A DNA stretch of 64,000 bases from the NCBI RefSeq assembly GCF_000341225.1, contig NZ_ANAC01000014.1:124001-188000 (forward strand). The letters are read 5' to 3'. This DNA comes from Nocardiopsis alba DSM 43377. GTDB lineage: Bacteria; Actinomycetota; Actinomycetes; Streptosporangiales; Streptosporangiaceae. The notes beneath the pieces were generated by a model that ran no database searches, had not been told where the DNA came from, and was given only the letters and a program-made list of their open reading frames with translations. Shown here piece by piece: positions 16,751 to 25,632 of the stretch (position 1 is the first letter of the stretch; each line of letters begins with the position of its first letter). The translations under genes and the position numbers were made by a program.

Positions 16751-17593
16751 CTAGAGGAAGCGGAGCAGGCGGTCGACCAGCTCGGCGGGGCGCTCCTCGG
16801 GGAGGAAGTGGCCACAGTCCTCCAAGGCCTCTCCGGTGACGTCGTCGGCGTATTCGCGCCAGATGTCGGCGACCGGGAGCGCGGCGGGCAGGCCCGCGTC
16901 CCCCCACAGGACCAGGAGCGGCATGGTCAGCCGCCGGCCGGCCTCCTGGTCGGCCTCGTCGGCGTTCAGGTCCTCGGGGTGGGTGGCGCGGTAGTCGTCG
17001 AAGCCGGCGCGCAGCGCCCCGGGGCGGGAGAAGGCGTCGACGTAGTGGTCGATGGCCTCCTCCACGGCGGAGCGATTGACGGTCCACCGTTCGAAGAAGT
17101 ACCGCAGGTAGGTGTCGTGACGGCCTCCGACCAGCTGCTCGGGCAGGTCGGGCTGCATGTGGAACAGCCAGTGCCAGTAGTTGCGGGCCACGGTCATGGA
17201 GGTGCGTCGGAAGGTCGCCAGGGTGGGGGCGATGTCCAGCAGGGCCATCCGTTCGACCTCGTCGGGGTGGTCGAGGGCGTAGCGGTGGGCCACGCGCGCG
17301 CCCCGGTCGTGGCCCACCAACCGGATGGGCCCGTCGTCGAACCGTCGGGCCAGGGCCCGGACGTCGGCGGCCATGGTGCGCTTGTCGTATCCGCCGACGG
17401 GCTTGTCGGTGAGCCCGTATCCGCGCAGGTCGGGGGCGATGACGGTGTAGTGCTCGGCCAGGGCCGGCATGACGTGGCGCCAGCAGTGGGAGGTCTGGGG
17501 CCAGCCGTGGAGCAGGACGAGGAGGGGGCCGCTTCCGGCGCGCAGGTAGTGCATTCGCAGGTCGCCGACGAGGGCGGTCTCGCTGTGCATCAT
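16751..17593 (-). CDS. Alpha/beta hydrolase, haloacetate dehalogenase / epoxide hydrolase type
   Basis: A 280-aa alpha/beta hydrolase. HGWPQT carries the oxyanion region, and the nucleophile elbow GHDRGAR has Asp in place of Ser, typical of epoxide hydrolases and dehalogenases. The catalytic His is in DCGHFLPEERP. The cap motif YWHWLFHMQPDLPE keeps the His-Trp pair that lines the halide pocket in fluoroacetate dehalogenases (family knowledge). Hydrolysis of a C-halogen or epoxide bond is likely, but substrate is unproven. It is divergent from a CGNR zinc-finger regulator that may control it. Confidence 0.83.
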   Translation of the reverse strand: MMHSETALVGDLRMHYLRAGSGPLLVLLHGWPQTSHCWRHVMPALAEHYTVIAPDLRGYGLTDKPVGGYDKRTMAADVRALARRFDDGPIRLVGHDRGARVAHRYALDHPDEVERMALLDIAPTLATFRRTSMTVARNYWHWLFHMQPDLPEQLVGGRHDTYLRYFFERWTVNRSAVEEAIDHYVDAFSRPGALRAGFDDYRATHPEDLNADEADQEAGRRLTMPLLVLWGDAGLPAALPVADIWREYADDVTGEALEDCGHFLPEERPAELVDRLLRFL

Positions 17594-17598
17594 AGATC

Positions 17599-17635
17599 CT
17601 AACCATCTAAGGGGGTTAGAGAGTAAGGCTAGGAT
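17599..17635. promoter_or_regulatory. Divergent promoter region with inverted repeat
   Basis: CTAACC (17599-17604) and GGTTAG (17614-17619) form a 6-bp dyad directly upstream of the hydrolase start, and TAGGAT (17630-17635) could be the -10 of the CGNR gene. The dyad is a candidate operator. Confidence 0.4.
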
Positions 17636-17673
17636 GGCGTCCTGTTCAAGTCGGGTCGAGCCGAGGAGGAGCC

Positions 17674-18285
17674 ATGGCCACGTCCGCCCACGACTGGATC
17701 TGGGACGGCGGCCGGCCCTGCCTGGACCTGGTCAACACCCTGCGCGACCGCTGGAACGAACCTCGCGAGCTGCTCGTGACCCCGGCCGACCTCGCGGAAT
17801 GGGCCGAGCGGAGCGGCCTCGCCGAGGCGGCGGGCGAACGGGTCCCCGAACCGGAACCGGCGTTGCTGGAGGAGGCGCGTGGACTGCGCGAGGCCGTCGA
17901 CCGGCTGCTGATCGTCGCCCGGGAGGGGACCTCACCCGAGGCCGCCGACATCGCGACCGTCAATCGGTGGGCGGTCCGGGCCCACGAGGCCCGCCCCCTC
18001 CTGAAGGACGACGGGGGCGTGCTGCGCTCGGCCGATCCGGCCCCGGGGGTCGAACGGGCCCTGGCCGGCGCGGCCGCCGACACGATCGCCCTGGTCGCGG
18101 CGGGGGAGACGGGCGCGGTGCGGGTCTGCTCGCACGAACGGTGCGGGCTGCGTTTCCACGACCGTTCGCCCGGACGCAACCGCCGTTGGTGTTCGATGAC
18201 GCGCTGCGGGAATCGGGCCAAGGCCGCCCGCCACTATGGGGGCACGCGACGGAGCGGGGCGAAGGGCGGGGAACGCCCGTCCTGA
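17674..18285 (+). CDS. CGNR zinc-finger regulator (ABATE domain)
   Basis: A 203-aa protein. The N-terminal ABATE domain (DGGRPCLDLVNTLRDRW at residue 10) is a presumed ligand-binding region of stress-related regulators. The C-terminal CGNR zinc finger has Cys pairs in CSHERC and WCSMTRCGNR (about 150-187), which should bind zinc and DNA. GAGGAG precedes the ATG. Divergent orientation suggests control of the neighbouring dehalogenase-type hydrolase. Confidence 0.88.
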   Translation: MATSAHDWIWDGGRPCLDLVNTLRDRWNEPRELLVTPADLAEWAERSGLAEAAGERVPEPEPALLEEARGLREAVDRLLIVAREGTSPEAADIATVNRWAVRAHEARPLLKDDGGVLRSADPAPGVERALAGAAADTIALVAAGETGAVRVCSHERCGLRFHDRSPGRNRRWCSMTRCGNRAKAARHYGGTRRSGAKGGERPS

Positions 18286-18299
18286 CCCCCGCCCCGGGG

Positions 18300-18779
18300 T
18301 CAGCGGGAGCGCAGGATCGGGATCGAGAGGGCGATCGCGACGGCGAGCAGGATCAGGGAGGCCGGGCCGAACACCATCGAGGCCAGCCCGAAGCCGATGT
18401 TGGCGCCGATCACCGGGGCGGTCCCGATCATCCACCACAGTCCGGCCATCGCCGCGATCGGCGTCAGGGACAGGATGACCGCGCCCCACCGACGGTCCAG
18501 ACGTTCGACCACCATCGCCCGGACGAGCAGCGCCGCCATGGCCAGGGCGATCACCAGGGCGGAGGCGCCGATCAGCGTCTCTGCCCACGCGGGCAGGACG
18601 AGGGGGTCGATCGCGTGGTCGGCCTCGTCGAGGGAGAAGCCTCCGGCGGCCGCCTCCTCATGGGGCGGAGTGCGTGTCACCCACCAGGTGGAGACGGCGG
18701 TGCCGGCCAGGAGCAGGGCGGTCATCAGGGCCGAGAGCGGCCGGGGGAGGGAGGCGGGGCGGGTCGGTGCGGGGTTCAT
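18300..18779 (-). CDS. Hypothetical four-helix membrane protein
   Basis: A 159-aa protein with hydrophobic segments near 15-33, 60-85, 92-112 and 120-150, and a charged loop (HEEAAAGGFSLDEADHAID) between the first two. ATG 18779 follows GGGGA; an upstream start at 18830 would add a non-hydrophobic leader. No family recognised. It converges on the CGNR gene with 14 bases between stops. Confidence 0.6.
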   Translation of the reverse strand: MNPAPTRPASLPRPLSALMTALLLAGTAVSTWWVTRTPPHEEAAAGGFSLDEADHAIDPLVLPAWAETLIGASALVIALAMAALLVRAMVVERLDRRWGAVILSLTPIAAMAGLWWMIGTAPVIGANIGFGLASMVFGPASLILLAVAIALSIPILRSR

Positions 18780-18849
18780 GTCCCCATGCTCTCCGGACGG
18801 GGCCGCGGGCACGTGAGTACGAGTACTCAAGTTCGCCCCCGCGTTCCCC

Positions 18850-19605
18850 TCAGCGCGTTCGGGGAGGTCGCCACCCCAGTTCCTCGCCGATGGCGTCCGC
18901 CGCCGCGACCAGGTCGTCGGTGAGTCCGAGGAGCCCGTCGCGGTCCAGGACGACGCTGGGCGCGGACACCGAGATCGCCGCGTTCACCCTGCCCGCCGCG
19001 TCACGGACCGGGGCGGCGACGCAGTGGATGAACTCCTCGTGTTCGAAGTCGTCCAGGGCCCAGCCCCGGCGCAGGATCCGGTCCAGGTCGGCGTCGAGTG
19101 AGGCGCGGTCGGTGAGGGTTCCGGCGGTGCACCTGGCGAACGGCTCCGGGCCCAACAGGGCGTCGCGCTCCGCGGGCGGGAGGTGGGCCAGGATCACCTT
19201 GCCGATACCGGTCGCGTGCAGGGGCGCCAGGGCGCCGATGTGGGAGTACATGCGCACCGCGTGACGCGACTCCACCTTGTCCAGGTACACGATCCGATCG
19301 CCCTCCAGAGCCCCCAGATGGACGGTCTGGCCGGTGGCCTCGCCCAGGTCCCGGAGGTGACGGGCGGCCGAGCCCCGGATGTCCAGGCCGGTCAGCGCGG
19401 CGGCGGCGAGGGTGGCCATACGCGCTCCGAGCTGGAAGCGGCCGTCCTCGGTACGCCGCACGAAACGCTGTTCCTCGAGGGTGCGCAGCAGTCGGAGCGA
19501 GGTGGTGCGGTGCACGTCGAGACGTCGGCCGAGCTCACTGATGGTGCTGGGGCCGTCGGCCAGCTCCACGAGGATGCGCATCGCGCGTTCGACGCTGTTG
19601 GACAC
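18850..19605 (-). CDS. IclR-family transcriptional regulator
   Basis: A 251-aa regulator with a winged helix-turn-helix (TISELGRRLDVHRTTSLRLL, about 22-41) and the IclR effector domain (MYSHIGALAPLHATGIGKVI, then VAAPVRDAAGRVNAAISVS). The GTG start is preceded by AAGGAGAAGG. It lies 29 bases downstream of the PfkB kinase gene on the same strand and probably controls the divergent amidohydrolase operon through the palindromes at 20714-20739. Confidence 0.88.
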   Translation of the reverse strand: MSNSVERAMRILVELADGPSTISELGRRLDVHRTTSLRLLRTLEEQRFVRRTEDGRFQLGARMATLAAAALTGLDIRGSAARHLRDLGEATGQTVHLGALEGDRIVYLDKVESRHAVRMYSHIGALAPLHATGIGKVILAHLPPAERDALLGPEPFARCTAGTLTDRASLDADLDRILRRGWALDDFEHEEFIHCVAAPVRDAAGRVNAAISVSAPSVVLDRDGLLGLTDDLVAAADAIGEELGWRPPRTR

Positions 19606-19634
19606 CTGTGCACCTTCTCCTTCGCCCCGCTCGT

Positions 19635-20633
19635 TCAGTGGTGGCGGCCCGAGGGCCCCGTGTCAGTGTCGCAGGAGGTCGGGGGTGGTGGGGGAGCGGG
19701 GGCGTCCCCCTCCAGTCCCAGGACCAGCCCGGCCAGGGCGGTCCCCTCCGCCAGACACTCCATCGGAGGCGCCTCGTCCAGCAGCCGGTGGAGGAATCCG
19801 GCGGCGAAGGCGTCGCCCGCGCCGACCGGTTCGACGACCTCGACCTCCGGGGCCGGATGGAAGAAGGAACCGCCCGCACGCAGGGCGGTCGCCCCGGTGG
19901 CGCCCTGCTTGACCACGAGCCACTCGGGTTCGGGGATGAGCGCGCGGAGCCCGTCGATGGTCTCGATCCCCCACAGGGCCTGGGCCTCGTCCAGCCCGCA
20001 GAAGACGACGTCGGCCCGGCGGGCCAGATCCAGCAGCCGTCGACGTCGACCCGGCGTGTCGTGCAGCGCCGGCCGATGGTTGACGTCGAAGCTGCGCAGT
20101 GTGGTGGGTGAGGTGTCGGTCAGCAGCTCCTCGACCAGCTCATCCGCGGTCTCCGACAGGGCCGCGGTGATGCCGGTGGTGTGGACCAGGCGCGGCGCGG
20201 CCTTTCGGACCGCGACGGCGTCGTCCCGGCCCAGGGCCGAGGCGGCCGACCCGCGCCTCCAGTAGCGCATCCGGGTGCCCTCGGGGCCGGGGTGCTTCAT
20301 GTACAGGCCGGTCGGACGGGCCGGGTCGATCCGGGAACGACAGACCACGCCGGAGGCGGTGAGCCGCTCGCGGATGCGGTCGCCGAAGGGGTCGTCGCCC
20401 AGGGGGCCGTGCCACTCCACCCGACGTCCGGCCCGGGCCAGGTGCACGGCGACGTTGCCCTCGGCGCCGCCGACCTCGGCGCGGAAACGCGGGGCGTGGC
20501 CGGGGGGCGCCTCCTCCGGGACCAGGAGCGCCATGCACTCTCCCACGCACACCGCGTCGATCCGCGGTCGTGCCGTCCCGGGGGCGTGCGTGGATCGGGG
20601 GTCCCTCTGAGCGGGGGGATGCGGCTCGTCCAC
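19635..20633 (-). CDS. PfkB-family sugar kinase (2-keto-3-deoxygluconate kinase-like)
   Basis: A 332-aa carbohydrate kinase of the ribokinase/PfkB family. The N-terminal GGAEGNVAVHLARAG (about residue 40) and the C-terminal signature VEPVGAGDAFAAGFLHRLL with catalytic Asp (about 290) are intact. KDG kinases share the TGLYMKHPGPEG and YWRRGSAAS features, so phosphorylation of 2-keto-3-deoxygluconate or a related keto-acid is likely. GTG 20633 with AAAGGA upstream is favoured over a start 16 codons earlier. The Pro-rich C-terminus is unusual. Divergent from the amidohydrolase. Confidence 0.8.
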   Translation of the reverse strand: MDEPHPPAQRDPRSTHAPGTARPRIDAVCVGECMALLVPEEAPPGHAPRFRAEVGGAEGNVAVHLARAGRRVEWHGPLGDDPFGDRIRERLTASGVVCRSRIDPARPTGLYMKHPGPEGTRMRYWRRGSAASALGRDDAVAVRKAAPRLVHTTGITAALSETADELVEELLTDTSPTTLRSFDVNHRPALHDTPGRRRRLLDLARRADVVFCGLDEAQALWGIETIDGLRALIPEPEWLVVKQGATGATALRAGGSFFHPAPEVEVVEPVGAGDAFAAGFLHRLLDEAPPMECLAEGTALAGLVLGLEGDAPAPPPPPTSCDTDTGPSGRHH

Positions 20634-20667
20634 CGAGGTCCTTTCGTAGCGCTCGACACCGAACTCA

Positions 20668-20739
20668 TTGACCCGTGTCACGTCGGGATGCTATTCAATC
20701 TGTTGGCAATGGAGCAACAGTGTTGCGCAGGGCGCAACA
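20668..20739 (+). promoter_or_regulatory. Promoter plus double palindromic operator for the amidohydrolase operon
   Basis: TTGACC (20668-20673) and TATTCA (20692-20697) are 18 bp apart. Just downstream, GCAACA-G-TGTTGC (20714-20726) overlaps TGTTGCGC-AGG-GCGCAACA (20721-20739), a perfect 8-bp dyad. The half-site TGTTG also appears at 20701. The position straddling the predicted transcription start suits repression, probably by the adjacent IclR protein. Confidence 0.6.
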
Positions 20740-20756
20740 CCATGGGGGTGATGGGT

Positions 20757-22007
20757 GTGTGGGACCTTCTGCTCCACGGCGGACGGGTCATCGACCCGGG
20801 CACGGGAAGGGACGAGATCGCCGACATCGGCGTCCGAGGCGGCAGGATCGTCGACGTCGCGGTCGACCTGCCCCGCTCCGAGGCCGTGCACGCGGTGGAC
20901 GTCACGGGCCTGGTGGTCCTGCCCGGCCTCGTCGACCTGCACACCCACCTGGGCGACGGCGCGGGCTACTGGGGGCTCGACCCCGCACCGATCGCCTGGC
21001 GCACCGGGGTGACGACCTGGATCGACGCCGGCTCGGCGGGCGCCTACACCCTCGCCGGGCTGCGCCGGTCGATCGTCGACCCCTCCCCGCTGCGCGTGCA
21101 CGCCCTGATCAACGTGGCCGGCACCGGCCTGGTCGGTCGGACCGGCGAACACCACGTGCTGGAGAACCTCGACGTCGACACCACCGTGGCGGTCGCCGCC
21201 GCCGAACCGGACCTGGTCCGCGGGGTCAAGGCCCGGATCGACCGGCACACCGTCGGCCCCCACGGGATCGAACCCCTGCGCCGCGCCCGCAGCGTGGCCG
21301 ACCGGCTCGGCCGCCCCCTCATGGTCCACATCGGCTACGGGCCGCCCGGTCTGGCCGAGATCGCCCCGCTCCTGAAGGAGGGGGACGTCCTCACTCACTG
21401 CGCCACCGGCGTGGCCGCCGGACTGGTCTTCGAGGGGCGACCCACCGACACGCTCCTGCGCCTGCGCGACACGGGCGTCGTCTTCGACCTGGGCCACGGC
21501 TCGGGCGCCTTCGACTTCGAGGTGTTCGAGGCCGAACTGGCCGCCGGGATCGACCCCGTCGTCTCCACCGACCTGCACGTCCGGTCGATCCACGGGCCCG
21601 CCTTCGATCTGCCCACCGTCATGGCCAAGGCCATGGCCGCGGGGATGGACCTGAACCGGGCGGTGGCCGCCGCGACCGTCCGCCCCGCCCGCGCGCTGGG
21701 CCTGGACGCGGGAACCCTGGCGGTCGGCGCCGCCGCCGACATCGCCGTCTTCGAGATCGACCACGACGGCTTCGACGCCGTGGACGTCCACGGCGGCGTC
21801 CGCAGGGCGCCGGTACGACTGACCAACACCGCCACCTACGTCGGTGGTCGCCTCCTGCCCCCGGCCTCGGCCGCGCCACCGCCCCTCTGGGTGCCGCTCA
21901 GCCCGGCCCAACAGGAGGCGGAGAACGAACGCCGCGAACGGGTGCGGGCCTCCGTGCGCCGCCTCGACCGGCCCGAGGACTTCGACGAACCCTTCCCCCG
22001 CCCCTGA
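20757..22007 (+). CDS. Amidohydrolase/deacetylase-family metallohydrolase
   Basis: A 416-aa TIM-barrel amidohydrolase. Metal ligands are visible: HTH in DLHTHLG (about residue 59), the lysine of GVKARIDRH likely carbamylated (about 160), His in MVHIGYG (about 190), His in LTHCATG (about 213), and Asp in STDLH (about 272). The family acts on N-acyl amino acids or amino sugars and often sits with keto-deoxy-sugar enzymes, as here with a KDG-kinase-like gene. GTG 20757 fits the family start (WDLLLHGGRVIDPG) with GGGGGTGATG upstream; ATG 20751 is an alternative. Confidence 0.83.
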   Translation: MWDLLLHGGRVIDPGTGRDEIADIGVRGGRIVDVAVDLPRSEAVHAVDVTGLVVLPGLVDLHTHLGDGAGYWGLDPAPIAWRTGVTTWIDAGSAGAYTLAGLRRSIVDPSPLRVHALINVAGTGLVGRTGEHHVLENLDVDTTVAVAAAEPDLVRGVKARIDRHTVGPHGIEPLRRARSVADRLGRPLMVHIGYGPPGLAEIAPLLKEGDVLTHCATGVAAGLVFEGRPTDTLLRLRDTGVVFDLGHGSGAFDFEVFEAELAAGIDPVVSTDLHVRSIHGPAFDLPTVMAKAMAAGMDLNRAVAAATVRPARALGLDAGTLAVGAAADIAVFEIDHDGFDAVDVHGGVRRAPVRLTNTATYVGGRLLPPASAAPPPLWVPLSPAQQEAENERRERVRASVRRLDRPEDFDEPFPRP

Positions 22008-22122
22008 CCGGAGGACCTCGACGAGACCCTCCACCGACCCCCCGCACGAACGCCCCGGGCCCCGGGGCGCAGCCGCACCCGTCCGCCGACCGGTGGACCG
22101 ATCCGATGTTCGAGGAGAACAC

Positions 22123-22500
22123 ATGAGCAAGAAGAAGACCCTGGTCACCCCCAACGCCTCCCCGCCCGGAGGCCCCTACTCCCACGCCGCCATCGCCGGG
22201 GACTTCGTGTACCTGGCCGGGGCCACCCCGCACCGCACCGACGGCTCCCTGGTGGAGGGCACCTTCGAGGAGCAGGCCCGCGCCACCTTCGCCAACCTCG
22301 TCGCCATCGCCGAGGCCGCGGGTTCGAGCCTGCGGGACGCCGTCCAGGCCCGGGTCTACCTGCGCGACCTGGACGACTTCCAGGCGATGAACACGCTCTT
22401 CGCCGAGTACTTCGGTGACGAGCCGCCCGTGCGCACCACCATCCAGGCCGACCTGCCCGGGTTCCTCATCGAGATCGACGCGGTGCTCTACACCGCCTGA
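22123..22500 (+). CDS. RidA-family enamine/imine deaminase
   Basis: A 125-aa RidA protein, which hydrolyses reactive 2-aminoacrylate-type enamines made by PLP enzymes. The substrate-binding Arg lies in QARVYLRDLDDF (about residue 72) and Glu in IEIDAVLY near the C-terminus. GAGGAG precedes ATG. In this operon it suggests that the pathway passes through an enamine or imine, perhaps by ammonia loss from an amino acid or amino sugar. Confidence 0.88.
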   Translation: MSKKKTLVTPNASPPGGPYSHAAIAGDFVYLAGATPHRTDGSLVEGTFEEQARATFANLVAIAEAAGSSLRDAVQARVYLRDLDDFQAMNTLFAEYFGDEPPVRTTIQADLPGFLIEIDAVLYTA

Positions 22501-22528
22501 GGAACGGCCTCCACCGGTCCTCCCGTCC

Positions 22529-22555
22529 GGGGTCGCCCTTCGACCGGGCGACCCC
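22529..22555 (+). terminator. Hairpin between RidA and the symporter gene
   Basis: GGGGTCGCCC (22529-22538) pairs exactly with GGGCGACCCC (22546-22555) across a 7-nt loop. It may reduce read-through into the symporter gene. Confidence 0.55.
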
Positions 22556-22616
22556 GCTCCCTCACCCCGCCCCGGAGCCCCCACGGCCCCGTACCCCCTC
22601 ACGACGGAGCAGTGTC

Positions 22617-24113
22617 ATGGTCGAAGCACGGATGATCTATCTCCCCGCCCTGATCGCCGCGGTCCTCCTCATGATCGGCGTCGGCTGGTGGGTGGCCCGA
22701 AGGACCCGCGACGGGGAGGACTTCCTCCTCGCCGGGCGCCGCCTCGGGGTCCCCCTGATCATGGGCAGCACCCTGGCGACCCTGGTCGGCACCGGATCCA
22801 GTCTCGGCGCGGTCGGCTTCGCCTACCAGAACGGCTGGGCCGGAGCCCTGTACGGGATCGGCGGCGCGGCGGGGATCCTCCTGCTCATGTGGCTCTTCGC
22901 CGACGTGCGCGAGTACGGGTTCATGACCTTCGCCGAGGAGATGAGCTTCTACTACGGCGCGAACCGCGTGGTGAAGGGCGTGGTGGCGGTTCTGCTGTTC
23001 CTGGCCTCCGTCGGATGGCTGGGCGCGCACATCATGGGCGGCGCCATGTATCTGTCCTTTCTGACCGGGATGGACGCCGCGACGGCCAAGGTCGTCGTGG
23101 CGCTGGGCTTCGGGATCTACACCGTCGTCGGCGGCTACCTGGCCGTGGTCGTCACCGACGCGATCCAGGGCACGCTGCTGTTCGTCGGCTTCACGCTCCT
23201 GGCGGTGCTGGCCCTGGTCCACGTCGGAGGGTTCGCCGGTCTGGCCGAGGGCAACAGTGAGGAGGCCCTGTCCATGCTGGGCGTCGAGGCGCTGGGGCTC
23301 CTGCCCGCCCTGTCTCTGGCCGTGGTCATCGCGGTGGGCGTCCTGGCCACCCCCTCCTACCGGCAGCGGATCTACTCGGCCGCCGACGTGCGGACGGTGC
23401 GCCGCGGCTTTCTGATCGCCGGAACGCTGTTCGCGGTCTTCTCCCTGCTGCCCGCCATCGCGGGGATGTCCGCCCACGCTCTGGAACCGGGCCTGGACAA
23501 CCCCGATCTGGCCTTCCCCTACCTGGCGACGACGCTCTTCCCCCTCTGGCTGGGCGCCTTCCTCCTGGTGGCCGGGTTGTCGGCCACGATGTCCTCGGGG
23601 GACTCCGACGCCATCGTCGGCGTCACGATCCTGCTGCGCGACGTCGTGCAGCTCGTCACCGGACGGCTGCCCCGGCCCGACCGTCTCGTCTTCCACTCCC
23701 GGGTGGCCCTGGCCTCGGTCCTCGCCCTGGCGCTGGTCTTCGCCCTGCTGGCCACGACGATCATCGACTACATCACCCTGCTCATCTCCACGGTGCTCAC
23801 CGGCCTGCTGGTGGCCTCCCTCCTCGGCCGGTTCTGGCCCCGGGCCACCTGGCAGGGCGGGGTCTCGGCGATGGCGGCCGGTTCGGTGGCGGCGCTGGTC
23901 GTGAACAACGTGGACTCCTACGCCGCCTTCTGGGGCAACGCGGTGCTCCCGTCCCTGGCCGCGGCCCTGATCGCGGGCGTGGTGGTCAGCCTGCTCACGC
24001 CGAGGAACCGGGTCTCCGACGAGGAGGCGCTGCGGGTCCTGGCCGAGGAGCGGGCCGAGCTGGACGTGGGCACCGAGATCAAGGGCGAACGTCCCCGTAC
24101 GACCGAGGACTGA
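22617..24113 (+). CDS. Sodium:solute symporter family transporter
   Basis: A 498-aa SSS-family transporter with about 13 membrane helices. The N-terminal block VARRTRDGEDFLLAGRRLG is the loop typical of the family, followed by GTGSSLGAVGFAYQNGWAG and later SATMSSGDSDAIVGVTILL, which is the signature region near the Na+ site. It presumably imports the substrate of the amidohydrolase. The C-terminus is a hydrophilic tail. The gene is in the same direction as RidA. Confidence 0.87.
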   Translation: MVEARMIYLPALIAAVLLMIGVGWWVARRTRDGEDFLLAGRRLGVPLIMGSTLATLVGTGSSLGAVGFAYQNGWAGALYGIGGAAGILLLMWLFADVREYGFMTFAEEMSFYYGANRVVKGVVAVLLFLASVGWLGAHIMGGAMYLSFLTGMDAATAKVVVALGFGIYTVVGGYLAVVVTDAIQGTLLFVGFTLLAVLALVHVGGFAGLAEGNSEEALSMLGVEALGLLPALSLAVVIAVGVLATPSYRQRIYSAADVRTVRRGFLIAGTLFAVFSLLPAIAGMSAHALEPGLDNPDLAFPYLATTLFPLWLGAFLLVAGLSATMSSGDSDAIVGVTILLRDVVQLVTGRLPRPDRLVFHSRVALASVLALALVFALLATTIIDYITLLISTVLTGLLVASLLGRFWPRATWQGGVSAMAAGSVAALVVNNVDSYAAFWGNAVLPSLAAALIAGVVVSLLTPRNRVSDEEALRVLAEERAELDVGTEIKGERPRTTED

Positions 24114-24125
24114 GGGAACGGAGGC

Positions 24126-24154
24126 GGCCGTTCCGGGCGGGACCCGGAACGGCC
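24126..24154. terminator. Bidirectional terminator between symporter and APC permease genes
   Basis: GGCCGTTCCGGG (24126-24137) and CCCGGAACGGCC (24143-24154) form a perfect 12-bp stem with a 5-nt loop between two convergent genes. Confidence 0.7.
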
Positions 24155-24159
24155 CGCCG

Positions 24160-25632
24160 TCACGGTCGGCCGCTCCGTCGACGGGTCCGTTCGGCGACCC
24201 GCGCGCTCAGTTCCTCCTCGGCCTCGGGTCCGGGGCGCACGCCGCCGGGGATCCGGATGAGGAAGACCAGCCCCAGCGCCCACCAGGCGACGAACATCAG
24301 CCACGGCTCCGGGGACAGCGACGCCGGCATGCCGGGCAGGTAGAGGGCGAGCATGGCCGTGGTGGTCACCACGGCCGCGACCCCCACCAGGACGCCGACC
24401 CAGGGACGTCGGCCGCCCACGCGCATGGGGCGTTCCATCCCCGGCTCGCGTCGGCGCAGCAGCAGGAACACCACCGAGACCATCAGATAGGTGATGACGA
24501 TGCTCGGCCCGCCGGAGTCGACCGCCCAGTCGAGCATCGCCAGCCCGAAGAACGGCGCCCCCATCGACAGGGCGCCCACGAACAGCAGCGCGTTGACCGG
24601 GGTGCCGTTGCGCCGGTGCATCACCCCGAACCAGCGGGGGATCATGCCCGAACGGGCCATCGCCCACAGCAGCCGGGACACCCCGATCAGGAAGGCGTTC
24701 CAGGTGGTGACGATCCCCGCGAGACCGCCCGCGACCACGAACATCCCCCAGAAGGGGTGGCCGAGCATGTGCGTCATCGCGTCGGCGGTGGCCAGGTCCA
24801 TCGAACCCAGGGAGGCGGTGGGCGCGGCCAGCGAGGTGGTCACCACGATCACGATGTAGAACACCGCGGCCATCACCACGGACAGGACCACCAGGGAGCC
24901 GATCCGTCGGGGCGAGACCCGGGCCTCCTCGGCCGACTGCGGGATCACGTCGAAGCCCACGAAGAGGAAGGGCACCACGACCAGGACGGCGATGATCCCG
25001 GAACCGCCGCCGGTGAAGAGCGGTTCGACGTTCTCGGGTCGGCCGCCGAAGAAGGAGGAGGCGAGCAGCACCACGGCGACGACCACCAGGAACAGCACCG
25101 CCGAGGTCTGGAGGAGACCGGCCTGCCGGATCCCTCGGATGTTCAGCCAGGTCAGCAGGGCGGCCGTGGCCGATCCGACCAGGGCCCAGGTCAGGTGCAC
25201 GTCGGCGCCCGCGATGGTCCACAACTCGATCCGGGGCAGATCGGGGAAGAGGTAGGTCAGTGATCGGGGGACGGCGACCGACTGGAAGAGGATCACGGTG
25301 ACGTAGCCGCCGACGATGCCCCACGAGCCGAGCAGCGCGGCTCTGGGGCCCATCCCTCGAAGGAGGTAGTGGTGTTCGCCGCCGGCCTTGGGCATGGCGG
25401 AGACCAGTTCGGAGTAGACCAGGCCGACCAGCGCCATGACGACGCCGCCGACGAGGAAGGCCGTGACGGCTCCGAGGGTGCCCGCGCTCTGGATCCAGCC
25501 TCCGGTGAGCACGATCCAGCCGAAGCCGATCATCGAGCCGAACCCGAGGAAGAAGACGTCGATCCGGCCCAGGGTCCTGATGAAGCCGTGTCGTTCCTCG
25601 GGTGGGGAGGTGTCGGAGGGGTGCGTGGTCAT
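24160..25632 (-). CDS. APC-family amino acid permease
   Basis: A 490-aa permease with about 12 helices. The first-helix motif GFGSMIGFGWIVLTGGW is the unwound substrate-binding segment of APC transporters, and FVGFDVIPQSAEEARVSPRR is the conserved helix 6-7 loop. The ATG at 25632 follows GAGGAC; an upstream ATG would add a hydrophilic leader. It imports an amino acid or related amine; it may share a substrate with the amidohydrolase/RidA unit but is transcribed separately. Confidence 0.87.
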   Translation of the reverse strand: MTTHPSDTSPPEERHGFIRTLGRIDVFFLGFGSMIGFGWIVLTGGWIQSAGTLGAVTAFLVGGVVMALVGLVYSELVSAMPKAGGEHHYLLRGMGPRAALLGSWGIVGGYVTVILFQSVAVPRSLTYLFPDLPRIELWTIAGADVHLTWALVGSATAALLTWLNIRGIRQAGLLQTSAVLFLVVVAVVLLASSFFGGRPENVEPLFTGGGSGIIAVLVVVPFLFVGFDVIPQSAEEARVSPRRIGSLVVLSVVMAAVFYIVIVVTTSLAAPTASLGSMDLATADAMTHMLGHPFWGMFVVAGGLAGIVTTWNAFLIGVSRLLWAMARSGMIPRWFGVMHRRNGTPVNALLFVGALSMGAPFFGLAMLDWAVDSGGPSIVITYLMVSVVFLLLRRREPGMERPMRVGGRRPWVGVLVGVAAVVTTTAMLALYLPGMPASLSPEPWLMFVAWWALGLVFLIRIPGGVRPGPEAEEELSARVAERTRRRSGRP

